From assembly GCF_001429725.1 (NCBI RefSeq), contig NZ_LMHV01000043.1, positions 514,227 through 578,226 on the forward strand: DNA of 64,000 nt, given 5' to 3'. This stretch comes from Rhizobium sp. Root708 (GTDB taxonomy: Bacteria > Pseudomonadota > Alphaproteobacteria > Rhizobiales > Rhizobiaceae). The notes under the pieces were generated by a model. It saw nothing but the letters and a program-made list of their open reading frames with translations, was not told the origin of the DNA and did not search any database. How positions within the stretch are numbered: position 1 is the first letter of the stretch; every line of letters begins with the position of its first letter. Positions 1 through 7,819 of the stretch are shown here, piece after piece. The translations under genes were made by a program, and so were the position numbers.

Positions 1-760
1 CGGCGACATGGTGATGGTAATCGCCGGTCGCAAAGAAGCTCGCACCCGGATAGCTCGCCATCAGCTTCAGGCCGAGGATGTCGCGGTAGAAGGCATCAGC
101 CTCCGGAATGTTGCCGACCTGCAGGTGGATGTGGCCGATCGCCGTGCCATCGGCCATGCCGTTCCAGGTATCCTGCGGTGCGCTGTTGTAGAGCGCTTGC
201 AGGTCAAGGCGCAGCGTCGCCATTTCCACTTTGCCGTCCTGATGGAATTTCCATTGGTCGTGCGCCCGGTCGGCATAGATCTCGATGCCGTTGCCCTCGG
301 GATCGGAAAGATAGATCGCCTCGCTGACGAGGTGGTCGGATGCGCCCTCCAGAACGACGTTGTGGTGGGCGGCCTGGCGCAGCCAGCGGGCCAACTCGGT
401 TCGGTCAGGCATCAGGAACGCCGTATGGAACAGGCCGGCGGCATTGCGCGGGGCGACACGGACGTCCTTGCCCGTGGTCAGTGCCAGAAGCGGCGTGCCG
501 TTGACGCCGAGAACCTCGCCGTTGGCGCTCTTCTCGATAACGCCAAGGCCAAGCATGGATTGATAGAAACTCGAAACCAGCGGCAGGTCGGTAACGACGA
601 GATGCGACTGATCGACATAGGCAGGGCGCGTCAGGGCGTAGGAAGTTTCAGTGGTCATGCGTCGTTCTCCTGCCGTGGATGGAAGAGGCGTACCGGCGGT
701 GGCGACGAAAGCGCCGCCTGTAGCGATACCAAGGAATTTGCGCCGGTCCATGTGCCTCAT
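1..760 (-). CDS. VOC-fold (CatE/glyoxalase-like) protein with apparent Tat signal, 3' end outside the window
   Basis: The reading frame stays open from the ATG at 760 to the left edge, so the C-terminus is missing. After an N-terminal region come two VOC modules: one starts around SHLVVTDLPLVSSFYQ, with a metal-ligand-like SDPEGNGIEIY segment, and the second starts around IGHIHLQVGNIPEADAFY. This is the two-module layout of CatE-type catechol-2,3-dioxygenases and related glyoxalase-fold proteins; the substrate cannot be read. An internal ATG at 658 (MTTETSYALTRPAYVDQ) would give a normal cytosolic CatE-like start. The frame continues upstream, however, through MDRRKFLGIATGGAFVATAG (ATG at 751) to 760, which looks like a twin-arginine signal. 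An AAGGGGA Shine-Dalgarno-like stretch lies just before 760. Family assignment is good; export is an inference from the RRKFLG motif. Confidence 0.8.
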   Translation of the reverse strand, partial: MRHMDRRKFLGIATGGAFVATAGTPLPSTAGERRMTTETSYALTRPAYVDQSHLVVTDLPLVSSFYQSMLGLGVIEKSANGEVLGVNGTPLLALTTGKDVRVAPRNAAGLFHTAFLMPDRTELARWLRQAAHHNVVLEGASDHLVSEAIYLSDPEGNGIEIYADRAHDQWKFHQDGKVEMATLRLDLQALYNSAPQDTWNGMADGTAIGHIHLQVGNIPEADAFYRDILGLKLMASYPGASFFATGDYHHHVA

Positions 761-874
761 AGGTCCCCTTGGTTGCTGTACTTGATCCCAATATGGCGGA
801 TTACCATTGTTCACATAAGTCCGGTTTTTGGCGATTCAGCGTTCGACATTCGTTGACGATAATATGTGCTGATC

Positions 875-888
875 TTGATCTTGATCAA
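875..888. promoter_or_regulatory. FNR/FixK-type box upstream of the usp gene
   Basis: The sequence TTGAT-CTTG-ATCAA is a perfect match to the FNR/FixK/Anr consensus TTGAT-N4-ATCAA. Its centre is at 881.5. A class II activated promoter would start near 923, about 30 bases before the usp ATG at 954. This suggests low-oxygen control of usp and possibly of the DksA-like gene behind it. The match is visible; the regulation is inferred. Confidence 0.7.
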
Positions 889-953
889 AGCGCCTTATCT
901 ACTTTCTGAGAGATATTTGTGCCACCGCGACACGCGATAGAGGGAGCGCTGGA

Positions 954-1388
954 ATGTATAAGAAGATCATTGTCGCCATCGAAATCGGTGCGCTGGAGGA
1001 TGGGGCGATGAGCTTCCGCAAGGCCGCGACCCTGCTCGACGAGGGTGGCGAAATCGTCCTGCTCAACGTCGTCGAGGACATCCCGACTTACGTGGCTGTG
1101 GACCTGCCGGTGGAACTGGTCGAAAACGCCGCCAAGGATGCGCGCTCGCGGCTGGAGGAGCTGATCCTGGCAACCGGTATTCCCGCCAATATCGAGATCA
1201 GCCATGGCCGGCCGGCCAGCGGCATCCTCGCCGCGGCTGAAGCCCACAATGGCGACCTCATCATCCTCGCGTCGCATCTTCCGGACTTCAGCAACTATTT
1301 CATCGGCGCCACCGCCGACCGGGTCGTGCGGCACGCCAAATGCTCCGTGCTGGTCGATCGAAGACGTCACGAAGCAGCCAAGAGATAA
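954..1388 (+). CDS. Universal stress protein (UspA family), single domain
   Basis: The 144-residue product begins MYKKIIVAIEIGALEDGAM and has the Rossmann-like Usp fold pattern: a beta-1 KIIVAIE segment and a C-terminal ATADRVVRHAKCSVLV segment, the usual nucleotide-binding/dimerisation end. The GHATP-type motif is modified: ASHLPDFSNYFIGATADRV in place of the strict G-x2-G-x9-G(S/T), so ATP binding is uncertain. A GAGGGA ribosome binding site precedes the ATG. The gene sits behind the FixK-type box at 875-888 and is followed after 19 bases by a DksA-like gene, probably in one transcript. In rhizobia many usp genes belong to the microoxic FixK regulon, which fits this promoter. Confidence 0.9.
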   Translation: MYKKIIVAIEIGALEDGAMSFRKAATLLDEGGEIVLLNVVEDIPTYVAVDLPVELVENAAKDARSRLEELILATGIPANIEISHGRPASGILAAAEAHNGDLIILASHLPDFSNYFIGATADRVVRHAKCSVLVDRRRHEAAKR

Positions 1389-1407
1389 TCACCCGATGGA
1401 GGGCCAT

Positions 1408-1728
1408 ATGAACGACGTCCAGGCCTACGAAAAGATACTGCGGGACCGGCAGCGCGAGTTGCAGTCGCGGCTCAGCCGCATCGACGTCGATCTCGGCCGC
1501 ACCAAGGAACAGGACAGCGACGATCGCGCCACGGAGAGCGAAAACGACGAGGTTCTGGAAGGGCTCGGCCAGGCTGGACAGGAAGAGTTGCGCGCCATCG
1601 GTGCTGCTTTGGGGCGGATCGAGAAAGGCACTTACGGGCTCTGCGTACATTGTGGTCAGCCGATTTCCGGCAAGCGGCTGGAAGCCGTTCCCTATGCGCC
1701 GCTCTGCGAAGACTGCATGCGGCATTAG
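1408..1728 (+). CDS. TraR/DksA-type zinc-finger protein
   Basis: The 106-residue protein has an N-terminal coiled-coil-prone stretch (about residues 5-35), an acidic middle segment (QDSDDRATESENDEVLE) and a C4 zinc finger (C79, C82, C100, C103), the arrangement of the DksA/TraR superfamily. These proteins insert into the RNA polymerase secondary channel. It is shorter than DksA proper (about 140-150), so it may be one of the short DksA-like proteins found beside stress genes. The ATG at 1408 was chosen because GGAGGG lies four bases upstream; an in-frame ATG at 1396 would add four residues. It probably shares a transcript with the usp gene. Confidence 0.85.
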   Translation: MNDVQAYEKILRDRQRELQSRLSRIDVDLGRTKEQDSDDRATESENDEVLEGLGQAGQEELRAIGAALGRIEKGTYGLCVHCGQPISGKRLEAVPYAPLCEDCMRH

Positions 1729-1743
1729 GCCCGGCGCCAGCTG

Positions 1744-2238
1744 CTAGATCCGTTTCTCCATACGAAAATTCGTGAGCCTCTGGCCCCGCTTTTCGACGCT
1801 CTGTTCTGCGATGAGCACGAACCCCCGTCGTTCGAAAAACGGCCTCGCAGTCAGGCTCGCTTCCGCGAACAGGCGCGACAGCGCCCATATTCGCGCCTGT
1901 GTTTCGACCGCCTGCAACAGCCGGCTGGCAATGCCCATGCCCTGATAATCCGGGTGCACGAACATCATGTCGAGATGCCCGTCGGGCTCCAGATCGGTAA
2001 AGCCCGCGGGCCTGCCGTCGATTTCGGCGATCCATGTCGGTCGGCTGGCCCGGCGCGCAGCCCAGGCCTCGCGATCCTCGACCTTGGCCCAGGCATCGAT
2101 CTCGGCCGTACCGTAGTCCTTCGACGCCACCTCGCGGATGGCGCGCAGGAAAATCTCCACGGTCGCATCGCAGTCATCAGGCGTGTATAGCCTGATCGTC
2201 GGAAGGCTCTTCGAAGAGCTTATGTCATCGCCGGTCAT
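1744..2238 (-). CDS. GNAT-family N-acetyltransferase
   Basis: The 164-residue protein has GNAT motif A as HLDMMFVHPDYQGMGIASRLLQAVE, which includes the acetyl-CoA pyrophosphate loop (Q-x2-G-I/M-A). A C-terminal ASLTARPFFERRGFVLI segment is typical of motif B. The substrate cannot be told. The open frame runs to 2571, but the ATG at 2238 has a GGAGG site five bases upstream and the sequence before it is not GNAT-like. It is convergent with the DksA-like gene (16 bases between stops) and divergent from the HlyIII-type gene. Confidence 0.85.
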   Translation of the reverse strand: MTGDDISSSKSLPTIRLYTPDDCDATVEIFLRAIREVASKDYGTAEIDAWAKVEDREAWAARRASRPTWIAEIDGRPAGFTDLEPDGHLDMMFVHPDYQGMGIASRLLQAVETQARIWALSRLFAEASLTARPFFERRGFVLIAEQSVEKRGQRLTNFRMEKRI

Positions 2239-2310
2239 CTCGCCTCCGCGCCAGTTGCGTGCGTCCGGTTTCGGTGCCACCATTCTATAGTGAGGACAAG
2301 GACGTTTCGC

Positions 2311-2976
2311 ATGGGCGAGTTCAACGGGATCCGCTGGGCTTATGACAAATACGAGCTGATCGCCGATGGGATCGTCCACGGTGTCGGGCTTGCGCTTGCG
2401 CTGGTGGGGGCGACCGCCCTGATCTTCTACGCGACCGTCTGGAGTTCGCATGGGGAGCTCGCCGCCGCCTGGATCTACAGTCTCGGCCTTGTGCTGACCC
2501 TCGGCATTTCGTTTTCCTATAACGCCTGGCCGGTTTCCCGCACGAAATGGTTTCTTCGGCGGCTCGATCATTCCTCGATCTTCATCCTGATCGCGGCGAC
2601 CTATACGCCGTTCCTGCAGCGCGGCGCGGACAATCCGCTGCTGTCAGGCATGCTGATCGCGATCTGGGTCGTGGCCGCGGCCGGCGTCTTGCTGAAATGC
2701 GTGTTCCCCGGACGCTACGACAAGCTCGCTATCCTGCTTTACCTCGCGATGGGCTGGAGCGGTGTCCTCGTTGCCGGGCCGGTCGCCGAGCGCATTCCGT
2801 TCGTTTCGATGCTGTTGATCATTACCGGCGGCATCATCTACTCCGCCGGCGTCGTCTTCCACGTCTGGGAAAAGCTTCGCTTCCAGAATGCCATCTGGCA
2901 TGCCTTCGTGGTCGCGGCCGCCGCCGTCCATTACTCGGCAGTGCTGACCTGCCTCAGTGCTGCCACTACCGGCTAG
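2311..2976 (+). CDS. HlyIII/PAQR-type membrane protein
   Basis: The protein has 221 residues and about seven membrane segments. The family motifs are visible: an early E-x2-AD-x3-HG (YELIADGIVHGVG), a DHSSIF segment around residues 85-90, and a C-terminal WHAFVVAAAAVHY with the histidines that coordinate zinc in this family. The family is called hemolysin III after Bacillus cereus, but in most bacteria its role is unproven; zinc-dependent hydrolase or membrane-homeostasis functions are proposed. The ATG at 2311 follows an AAGGA at suitable distance; an upstream GTG at 2290 would add seven residues. Confidence 0.88.
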   Translation: MGEFNGIRWAYDKYELIADGIVHGVGLALALVGATALIFYATVWSSHGELAAAWIYSLGLVLTLGISFSYNAWPVSRTKWFLRRLDHSSIFILIAATYTPFLQRGADNPLLSGMLIAIWVVAAAGVLLKCVFPGRYDKLAILLYLAMGWSGVLVAGPVAERIPFVSMLLIITGGIIYSAGVVFHVWEKLRFQNAIWHAFVVAAAAVHYSAVLTCLSAATTG

Positions 2977-2980
2977 CGAT

Positions 2981-3550
2981 TCAGGCTGCCTTCAGAACGG
3001 TGACGACATAGCGGCAAGCCTTGTCGCCGCGGTTGTGAAACGTGCAGTCCGCCGCGGGCCCAAGCATGAGGCAGTCGCCCGACGCCAATTCGTGGACAAG
3101 ATCGCCTTCGATGAAGGTCAGCTCGCCCTCGAGCATCGATATGCACTGGCGGAGAAACACGAAGGACGATGCCGGATAGGACACCTTCGCCCCGGCCGGC
3201 AGGTCCACTTCGACGATATCGATGGGGCTGCCTGCAGCCGGAGACACATGGCGTCTCGAATAGCCTGTCTCGGGATCGGTCCAGACCTGCTGATCGGCAC
3301 GCCGGACCAGCCTCTGGCCACCGGCTTCCGCCCTTGCGATCAAAGACGAGACGGTCAGGCGGAATGCGCCGCACAGCTTGCCGAGCAGCGACGCCGTCGG
3401 GCTGCTCTCGCCGCGTTCGATCTTGTGGATCATCGCCCGCGATACGCCGGATTCCTCCGAGAGATCGCTGAGTGACCATCCACGCATTTCTCGCTCGGCG
3501 CGGATGCGTTCCCCTAGACAGCGATCGAAATCGTTTGATATAGTAGACAT
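2981..3550 (-). CDS. XRE-family regulator with C-terminal cupin domain
   Basis: The product has 189 residues. Residues about 10-65 form an HTH_3 domain (ERIRAEREMRGWSLSDLSEE, then SGVSRAMIHKIERGESSPT). The C-terminal half is a cupin sensor ending LASGDCLMLGPAADCTFHNRGD. This architecture usually senses a small metabolite and represses adjacent genes. It is transcribed divergently from a PAT-like acetyltransferase, with only 26 bases between the start codons, and that gap contains part of a direct repeat (3540-3568). No good Shine-Dalgarno precedes the ATG, so the transcript may be nearly leaderless. Autoregulation and control of the acetyltransferase are likely but inferred. Confidence 0.88.
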   Translation of the reverse strand: MSTISNDFDRCLGERIRAEREMRGWSLSDLSEESGVSRAMIHKIERGESSPTASLLGKLCGAFRLTVSSLIARAEAGGQRLVRRADQQVWTDPETGYSRRHVSPAAGSPIDIVEVDLPAGAKVSYPASSFVFLRQCISMLEGELTFIEGDLVHELASGDCLMLGPAADCTFHNRGDKACRYVVTVLKAA

Positions 3551-3568
3551 AATGAAACAATAGTGGAC
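3540..3568. promoter_or_regulatory. Candidate operator: direct repeat ATAGT(A/G)GAC in the XRE/GNAT divergon
   Basis: ATAGTAGAC (3540-3548) and ATAGTGGAC (3560-3568) are repeated exactly 20 bases apart, about two helical turns. They straddle the XRE start codon and the short gap before the acetyltransferase start at 3577. This is the expected position for an operator of the adjacent XRE-cupin regulator. The repeat is visible; binding is inferred. Confidence 0.45.
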
Positions 3569-3576
3569 GAAATCAC

Positions 3577-4083
3577 ATGACGCAAGACGCCATCGTTCGA
3601 GACGCCGGCGAGGCTGACCTTCCGGCGATCCGGGATATCTATAACCATGCCGTCGAGCACACGACGGCGATCTGGAACGAAACCGTGGTCGATCTCGACA
3701 ATCGCGTCGAATGGTTCCGTATGCGTCAGGCGAGAGGCTTCCCGGTTCTCGTCGCGGAGAAGGACGGCGCGATCGCCGGCTACGCGTCCTATGGCGACTG
3801 GCGTGCCTTCGAGGGGTTTCGCCATACGGTCGAGCACTCGGTCTATGTCGAGAAGGACCACCAGGGAGCCGGCATCGGCAAGCTTCTGATGACGGCCCTG
3901 ATCGCACGGGCTGCCGAGAACGGTATTCACGTCATGATCGCCGGCATCGAGGCCGGCAATGCGGCGTCGATCGGCCTGCACGAGAAGCTCGGCTTCCGCA
4001 ATGGCGGCACGTTCCGCGAGGTCGGCATCAAGTTCGGTCGCTGGCTCGATCTGACCTTTATGGAACTGCAGGTCTCGAAATAA
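3577..4083 (+). CDS. GNAT acetyltransferase of the PAT/phosphinothricin type
   Basis: The 168-residue protein matches the phosphinothricin/methionine-sulfone acetyltransferase family: IYNHAVEHTTAIWNE near the N-terminus, WFRMRQARGFPVLVAE, the YASYGDWRAFEGFRHTVEHSVYV core, and the acetyl-CoA loop DHQGAGIGKLLM. Homologues acetylate phosphinothricin or methionine sulfoximine/sulfone, or act on unknown amino-acid-like substrates. It reads away from the XRE-cupin regulator, so it is probably that regulator's target. Confidence 0.88.
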   Translation: MTQDAIVRDAGEADLPAIRDIYNHAVEHTTAIWNETVVDLDNRVEWFRMRQARGFPVLVAEKDGAIAGYASYGDWRAFEGFRHTVEHSVYVEKDHQGAGIGKLLMTALIARAAENGIHVMIAGIEAGNAASIGLHEKLGFRNGGTFREVGIKFGRWLDLTFMELQVSK

Positions 4084-4096
4084 GCAGGCCTGTCGC

Positions 4097-4504
4097 CTAT
4101 CGGCCCGCTTCGAACAGCATGGAATGGCCATTGATGCAGTAGCGCTGCCCCGTCGGGGCCGGGCCATCGGGAAATACGTGACCGAGATGCGCATCGCAGG
4201 CGCTGCAGCGGATCTCGGTGCGCGCCATGCCGTAGGACGTGTCGCGGTGTTCGGTCACCGCGTCGGGCGCGACCGGTTCGAAATAGCTTGGCCAGCCGCA
4301 TCCGGCGTCGAATTTCGCGTCGGACCGGAAGAGCGGCGAATTGCAACAGACACAACGATAGAGCCCGGTTTCGAACGAATCCCAATAGGGCCCGGTGAAC
4401 GCGCGCTCCGTGCCGTGCTGGCGCGTGATGCGGTATTGTTCGGGGGTCAGTTGTTCCTTCCATTCGGCGTCGCTTTTACGGAACGTTGCGATCGTGTCTG
4501 TCAT
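4097..4504 (-). CDS. msrB: Peptide-methionine (R)-S-oxide reductase MsrB
   Basis: The 135-residue protein carries the MsrB pattern: two CxxC zinc pairs (C51/C54 and C100/C103), GCGWPSYFEP, HLGHVFPDGP, and the RYCING motif with catalytic C123. It reduces methionine-R-sulfoxide in proteins using thioredoxin. There is no signal peptide, so it is cytosolic. Length is normal for a single-domain MsrB. It is convergent with the PAT-like acetyltransferase, with 13 bases between stops. Confidence 0.95.
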   Translation of the reverse strand: MTDTIATFRKSDAEWKEQLTPEQYRITRQHGTERAFTGPYWDSFETGLYRCVCCNSPLFRSDAKFDAGCGWPSYFEPVAPDAVTEHRDTSYGMARTEIRCSACDAHLGHVFPDGPAPTGQRYCINGHSMLFEAGR

Positions 4505-4693
4505 GGATCTTCTCCTTCCGGATGAAATGGATGGATTTGCGCTCCTGCCGGGAAATGTGGGCCCTCCACCGAAACGATCAAGACATCTGCCTTTCGGTTG
4601 AACCTCGGCTCTACTCCAAAGAGGGGATTCACCGCCGAAAACATCTTGGTATAGAATTCGTTAATTCCAAGGCGTCGCGATCTGGGGGCGGAC

Positions 4694-4942
4694 GTGCTTT
4701 ATCCTGTTGTTTCGAGCATCTACGCGGCAATCGCGGCAATGTGCCTCCTGCTGACGCTTCTTGAAGGCTGGGCCAGCCACGACGGCTGGCCGCCGCGCCG
4801 GCTGCTTGGTCTTCTCGCCTGCCTCGTCTGGCCGCTGCCCTTCGTCGCCTTCGTCGGCCACGATCTTCTGTTTCGAAACGCGGCGCGGCTTCCGGAACTC
4901 ACTTCCTGTGCGAAACGTGCCGGCCGGCCGAAGATTGCTTGA
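4694..4942 (+). CDS. Small hydrophobic protein, unknown
   Basis: An 82-residue frame beginning at GTG (MLYPVVSSIYAAIAAMCLLL) has two probable membrane segments, around residues 5-22 and 38-57, then a short basic tail. Third-position GC is high along the frame, as in neighbouring genes, which supports coding. A purine-rich GGGGGCGGA lies just before the GTG. It stands 85 bases ahead of the Mrp operon, and a small hairpin (4991-5009) lies between. No family was recognised. Confidence 0.5.
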   Translation: MLYPVVSSIYAAIAAMCLLLTLLEGWASHDGWPPRRLLGLLACLVWPLPFVAFVGHDLLFRNAARLPELTSCAKRAGRPKIA

Positions 4943-5027
4943 GGCCCAGCCCTTCTTCTCCTAAACGTTACAACCACTTCCGCATGAAACCGCCTTTCGA
5001 AAAAAGGCGTTAGGCAGAGGAGCGGGG

Positions 5028-7403
5028 ATGGCCGATGCAACGGCACTGACGTTTGCGGCTTTATGCCTGCCGTTCCTCGGTGCTGTCGTGGCGCCGTTTC
5101 TTGTCCGGATGCTTGGAGCCAGGGCGGCATGGCTGCTCGCGCTCCTGCCGTTGCTGGCATTCGCTCATTTTCTCGGCCAGCTTCCGGCAGTCGCAATCGG
5201 CCCTGTCCAAGGCGGCTATGATTGGGCGCCGAGCCTCGGCCTGCGGTTTTCCTGGCTGCTCGATGGTCTTTCGGTGACGTTCGCGCTGCTGATCACGGGC
5301 ATCGGCGCCTTGATCGTCCTTTATGCCGGCGGCTATCTCGCGGGCCACGCCGATCAGGGGCGGTTCTTTTCCTTCATCTTCCTGTTCATGGGCGCGATGC
5401 TCGGGCTGGTCCTGTCGGACAACTTCCTGATGCTGTTCGTCTTCTGGGAGCTGACGTCGATTGCGTCCTTCCTGCTGATCGGCTTCGACCATCGCCGGGC
5501 CGCGGCGCGCCGCGCAGCGCTGCAGGCGCTTGTGGTCACGGGCGGCGGCGGCCTTGCGTTGCTGGCGGGCTTGCTGCTGGCCTCGAGCGCGACGGGCGCG
5601 GCCGAGCTGTCGCAATTGCTGCAATCGGGCGACGTGCTGCGCGACAATCCGTATTACCTGCCGGTCCTGCTGCTCGTGCTCGGCGGCGCTTTCACCAAGT
5701 CGGCGCAGTTTCCGTTCCATGTCTGGCTGCCGAACGCCATGGAGGCGCCGACCCCGGTGTCGGCCTATCTGCATTCCGCGACCATGGTAAAGGCCGGCGT
5801 CTATCTGCTGATGCGGCTCAATCCGGCGATGGGCGGCACCGTTGCCTGGGAAGTGTTGCTGCCGCTGTTCGGTGGCGTGACGCTTGTCGTCGGCGCATTG
5901 CTGGCCATCGCACAGACCGACCTGAAGCTTCAGCTTGCCTACACGACCGTCTCCTCGCTCGGCCTGCTCGTCATGATGGTCGGATTTGGAACGCCCCACG
6001 CCGTCGAGGCGGCCGTGGTCTACCTGGTCGCGCATTCGCTGTTCAAAGGGGCGCTCTTCATGGTCGCCGGGATCATCGATCATGAAACGGGCACGCGCGA
6101 CGTAACGCGCCTCGGCGGGCTGCGGCATGCCGTGCCGGCCACTTTCGCCGCGGCCTTGGTCGCCGCTATCTCGATGGGTGGCCTGCCGCCTGCCTTCGGG
6201 TTTCTTGCCAAGGAACAGATCTATGACGCGCTCGCCGCGGCATCGCCATGGGCCGTCGTCGCGACGTCAACGGCGGTGCTTGGCAATGCGCTTATGTTCG
6301 CGATCGCCTTCGCGGTTGGCTTGAAACCCTTCTGGGGCAAGACGAAGGAAACCCCGAAGCATCCTCACGAGGCTCCGATCTCTCTGCTGGCAGGGCCCGC
6401 CGTTCTGGCTGTCCTCGGGATACTGGCCGCCCTTTTCTCAGGGCACGTTCATCAGTGGCTGTCTTCACCGATGGCATCCGCTGTCAGCGGCAGCGCCGTC
6501 GAAGTCGGCATCTCGCTTGCGCCTCATATCGGCCTGCCGCTGCTTTTGTCGCTGCTGACCATCGCGCTTGGTGCCGTCTTCTACTGGCAGCTTGACCGCC
6601 TGCGCGCTGTCATGGCCGCCTGCCTGAACTGGCTCGGAACCGGTCCCGACCGGGGCTTCGACCATGCGATCGCAGGCCTGATCCGGCTGTCTGCAGCCGT
6701 CACCCGCGTTCTGCAGCCCGGGCGGCTTGAGGTCTACATCACCTGTACCTTCCTCTGTGTCGCCGCGATCCTGCTGCTACCTCTGTGGATCTACGGGGAG
6801 CTTCCGGCCTTGCCCGTCTGGCCCGCTCGCTTCCAGACGCACGAGGCCGGGATATTCCTGCTGGCGGTTGCCGGCCTGCTCGCCGTGGTCGTGGCCCGCG
6901 ACAGGCTGACCGCGATCGTGTCGCTCGGCATTCAGGGCCTCTCCGTCGCCATCCTGTTCCTGCTGTTCGGCGCGCCCGATCTCGCCTTCACGCAGCTGAT
7001 GGTGGAAACGCTTTCCGTCGTCATCCTCGCGCTGGTGATGACGCGGCTGCGTCTGTCGCCAAGGGATCGGCGATCATTTGCCCAGATGCTGTTCGACGGC
7101 AGCATCGCCATTGCCTGCGGTTGCGGCTTTGCGCTGCTGTTGATGAAGGCCACCGAGCGGCCGCTGGACATGGCGCTCAGCGATTTCTTCAATACCTATT
7201 CGAAGGCGATCGCGCACGGCGCCAATGTCGTCAACGTCATCATCGTCGACTTCCGCGGCACGGACACCCTGGGTGAAATCGCGGTCGTCGCCATGACCGG
7301 ACTTGCCATCCTGGCGTTGATCCGCGTTCGGGCGCACACCGAGCGAAAGCTCGCGGAAAACGATCCGAATGCGCCCGAGGATCTGGGAGTTGAGCGCCCA
7401 TGA
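5028..7403 (+). CDS. mrpA: Mrp/Mnh cation:proton antiporter subunit A
   Basis: This 791-residue polytopic protein is homologous to the NuoL/ND5 proton-pumping subunit of complex I; the core motifs include FWELTSIASFLLIGF, VWLPNAMEAPTPVSAYLHSATMVKAG and AHSLFKGALFM. The C-terminal third has the DUF4040-like segment (LFGAPDLAFTQLMVETLSV) and an MrpB-N-like end (DFRGTDTLGEIAVVA), so it is the long alphaproteobacterial form. Mrp complexes exchange Na+ or K+ for protons and are needed for pH and salt tolerance; rhizobial versions are called Pha. It is first of seven genes with overlapping or nearly touching ends. A GAGGAGCGGGG site precedes the ATG. Confidence 0.96.
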   Translation: MADATALTFAALCLPFLGAVVAPFLVRMLGARAAWLLALLPLLAFAHFLGQLPAVAIGPVQGGYDWAPSLGLRFSWLLDGLSVTFALLITGIGALIVLYAGGYLAGHADQGRFFSFIFLFMGAMLGLVLSDNFLMLFVFWELTSIASFLLIGFDHRRAAARRAALQALVVTGGGGLALLAGLLLASSATGAAELSQLLQSGDVLRDNPYYLPVLLLVLGGAFTKSAQFPFHVWLPNAMEAPTPVSAYLHSATMVKAGVYLLMRLNPAMGGTVAWEVLLPLFGGVTLVVGALLAIAQTDLKLQLAYTTVSSLGLLVMMVGFGTPHAVEAAVVYLVAHSLFKGALFMVAGIIDHETGTRDVTRLGGLRHAVPATFAAALVAAISMGGLPPAFGFLAKEQIYDALAAASPWAVVATSTAVLGNALMFAIAFAVGLKPFWGKTKETPKHPHEAPISLLAGPAVLAVLGILAALFSGHVHQWLSSPMASAVSGSAVEVGISLAPHIGLPLLLSLLTIALGAVFYWQLDRLRAVMAACLNWLGTGPDRGFDHAIAGLIRLSAAVTRVLQPGRLEVYITCTFLCVAAILLLPLWIYGELPALPVWPARFQTHEAGIFLLAVAGLLAVVVARDRLTAIVSLGIQGLSVAILFLLFGAPDLAFTQLMVETLSVVILALVMTRLRLSPRDRRSFAQMLFDGSIAIACGCGFALLLMKATERPLDMALSDFFNTYSKAIAHGANVVNVIIVDFRGTDTLGEIAVVAMTGLAILALIRVRAHTERKLAENDPNAPEDLGVERP

Positions 7404-7819
7404 ACACGCTGATCTTCAGGACCATCGCGCCCGGATTGACGGCCCTGATGCTGCTCTTTTCCGTCTTCGTGCTGTTGCGCGGCCATAACGAGCCGGGCGG
7501 CGGCTTCATCGGCGGGCTGATCGCGGCCTCGGCGCTGGCGATCTTCGCGATCGCGCGCGGCGTAGGCTCCGTGCGCCGCGCCATCGTTTTCCACCCGCTG
7601 GCGATTGCCGGTGCCGGATTGCTGATGGCCTGCTGCGCCGGGCTCCTGTCGCTGTTTCTTGCCGTTCCGTTCATGACCGGCCTGTGGATTTATCCGTCGC
7701 TCTTCGGCGTCGAGGTCCCCCTGTCGAGCGTCATGCTGTTCGACATCGGCGTCTATCTCGTGGTCGTCGGATCGCTGACGTCGATCGCGCTGGCGCTCGA
7801 GGAACGGGAGGTGGAATGA
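7400..7819 (+). CDS. mrpB: Mrp/Mnh antiporter subunit B
   Basis: The 139-residue membrane protein has the MnhB signature LLRGHNEPGGGFIGGL near residue 30 and four likely membrane segments ending LVVVGSLTSIALALEERE. It is part of the hetero-oligomeric Mrp complex and needs the other subunits for cation/proton exchange. Its ATG overlaps the TGA of mrpA by four bases (ATGA), so translation is probably coupled. Confidence 0.95.
   Translation: MNTLIFRTIAPGLTALMLLFSVFVLLRGHNEPGGGFIGGLIAASALAIFAIARGVGSVRRAIVFHPLAIAGAGLLMACCAGLLSLFLAVPFMTGLWIYPSLFGVEVPLSSVMLFDIGVYLVVVGSLTSIALALEEREVE

Noticed and set aside
8..856. A long plus-strand open frame at the left edge
   Set aside because: It is the antisense shadow of the minus-strand VOC gene, whose two-domain protein sequence is convincing.
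4991..5009. A 7-bp hairpin (CGCCTTT/AAAGGCG) before mrpA considered as a terminator or riboswitch
   Set aside because: The stem is short, no T tract follows, and it abuts the ribosome binding site; there is not enough structure to call a regulatory RNA.
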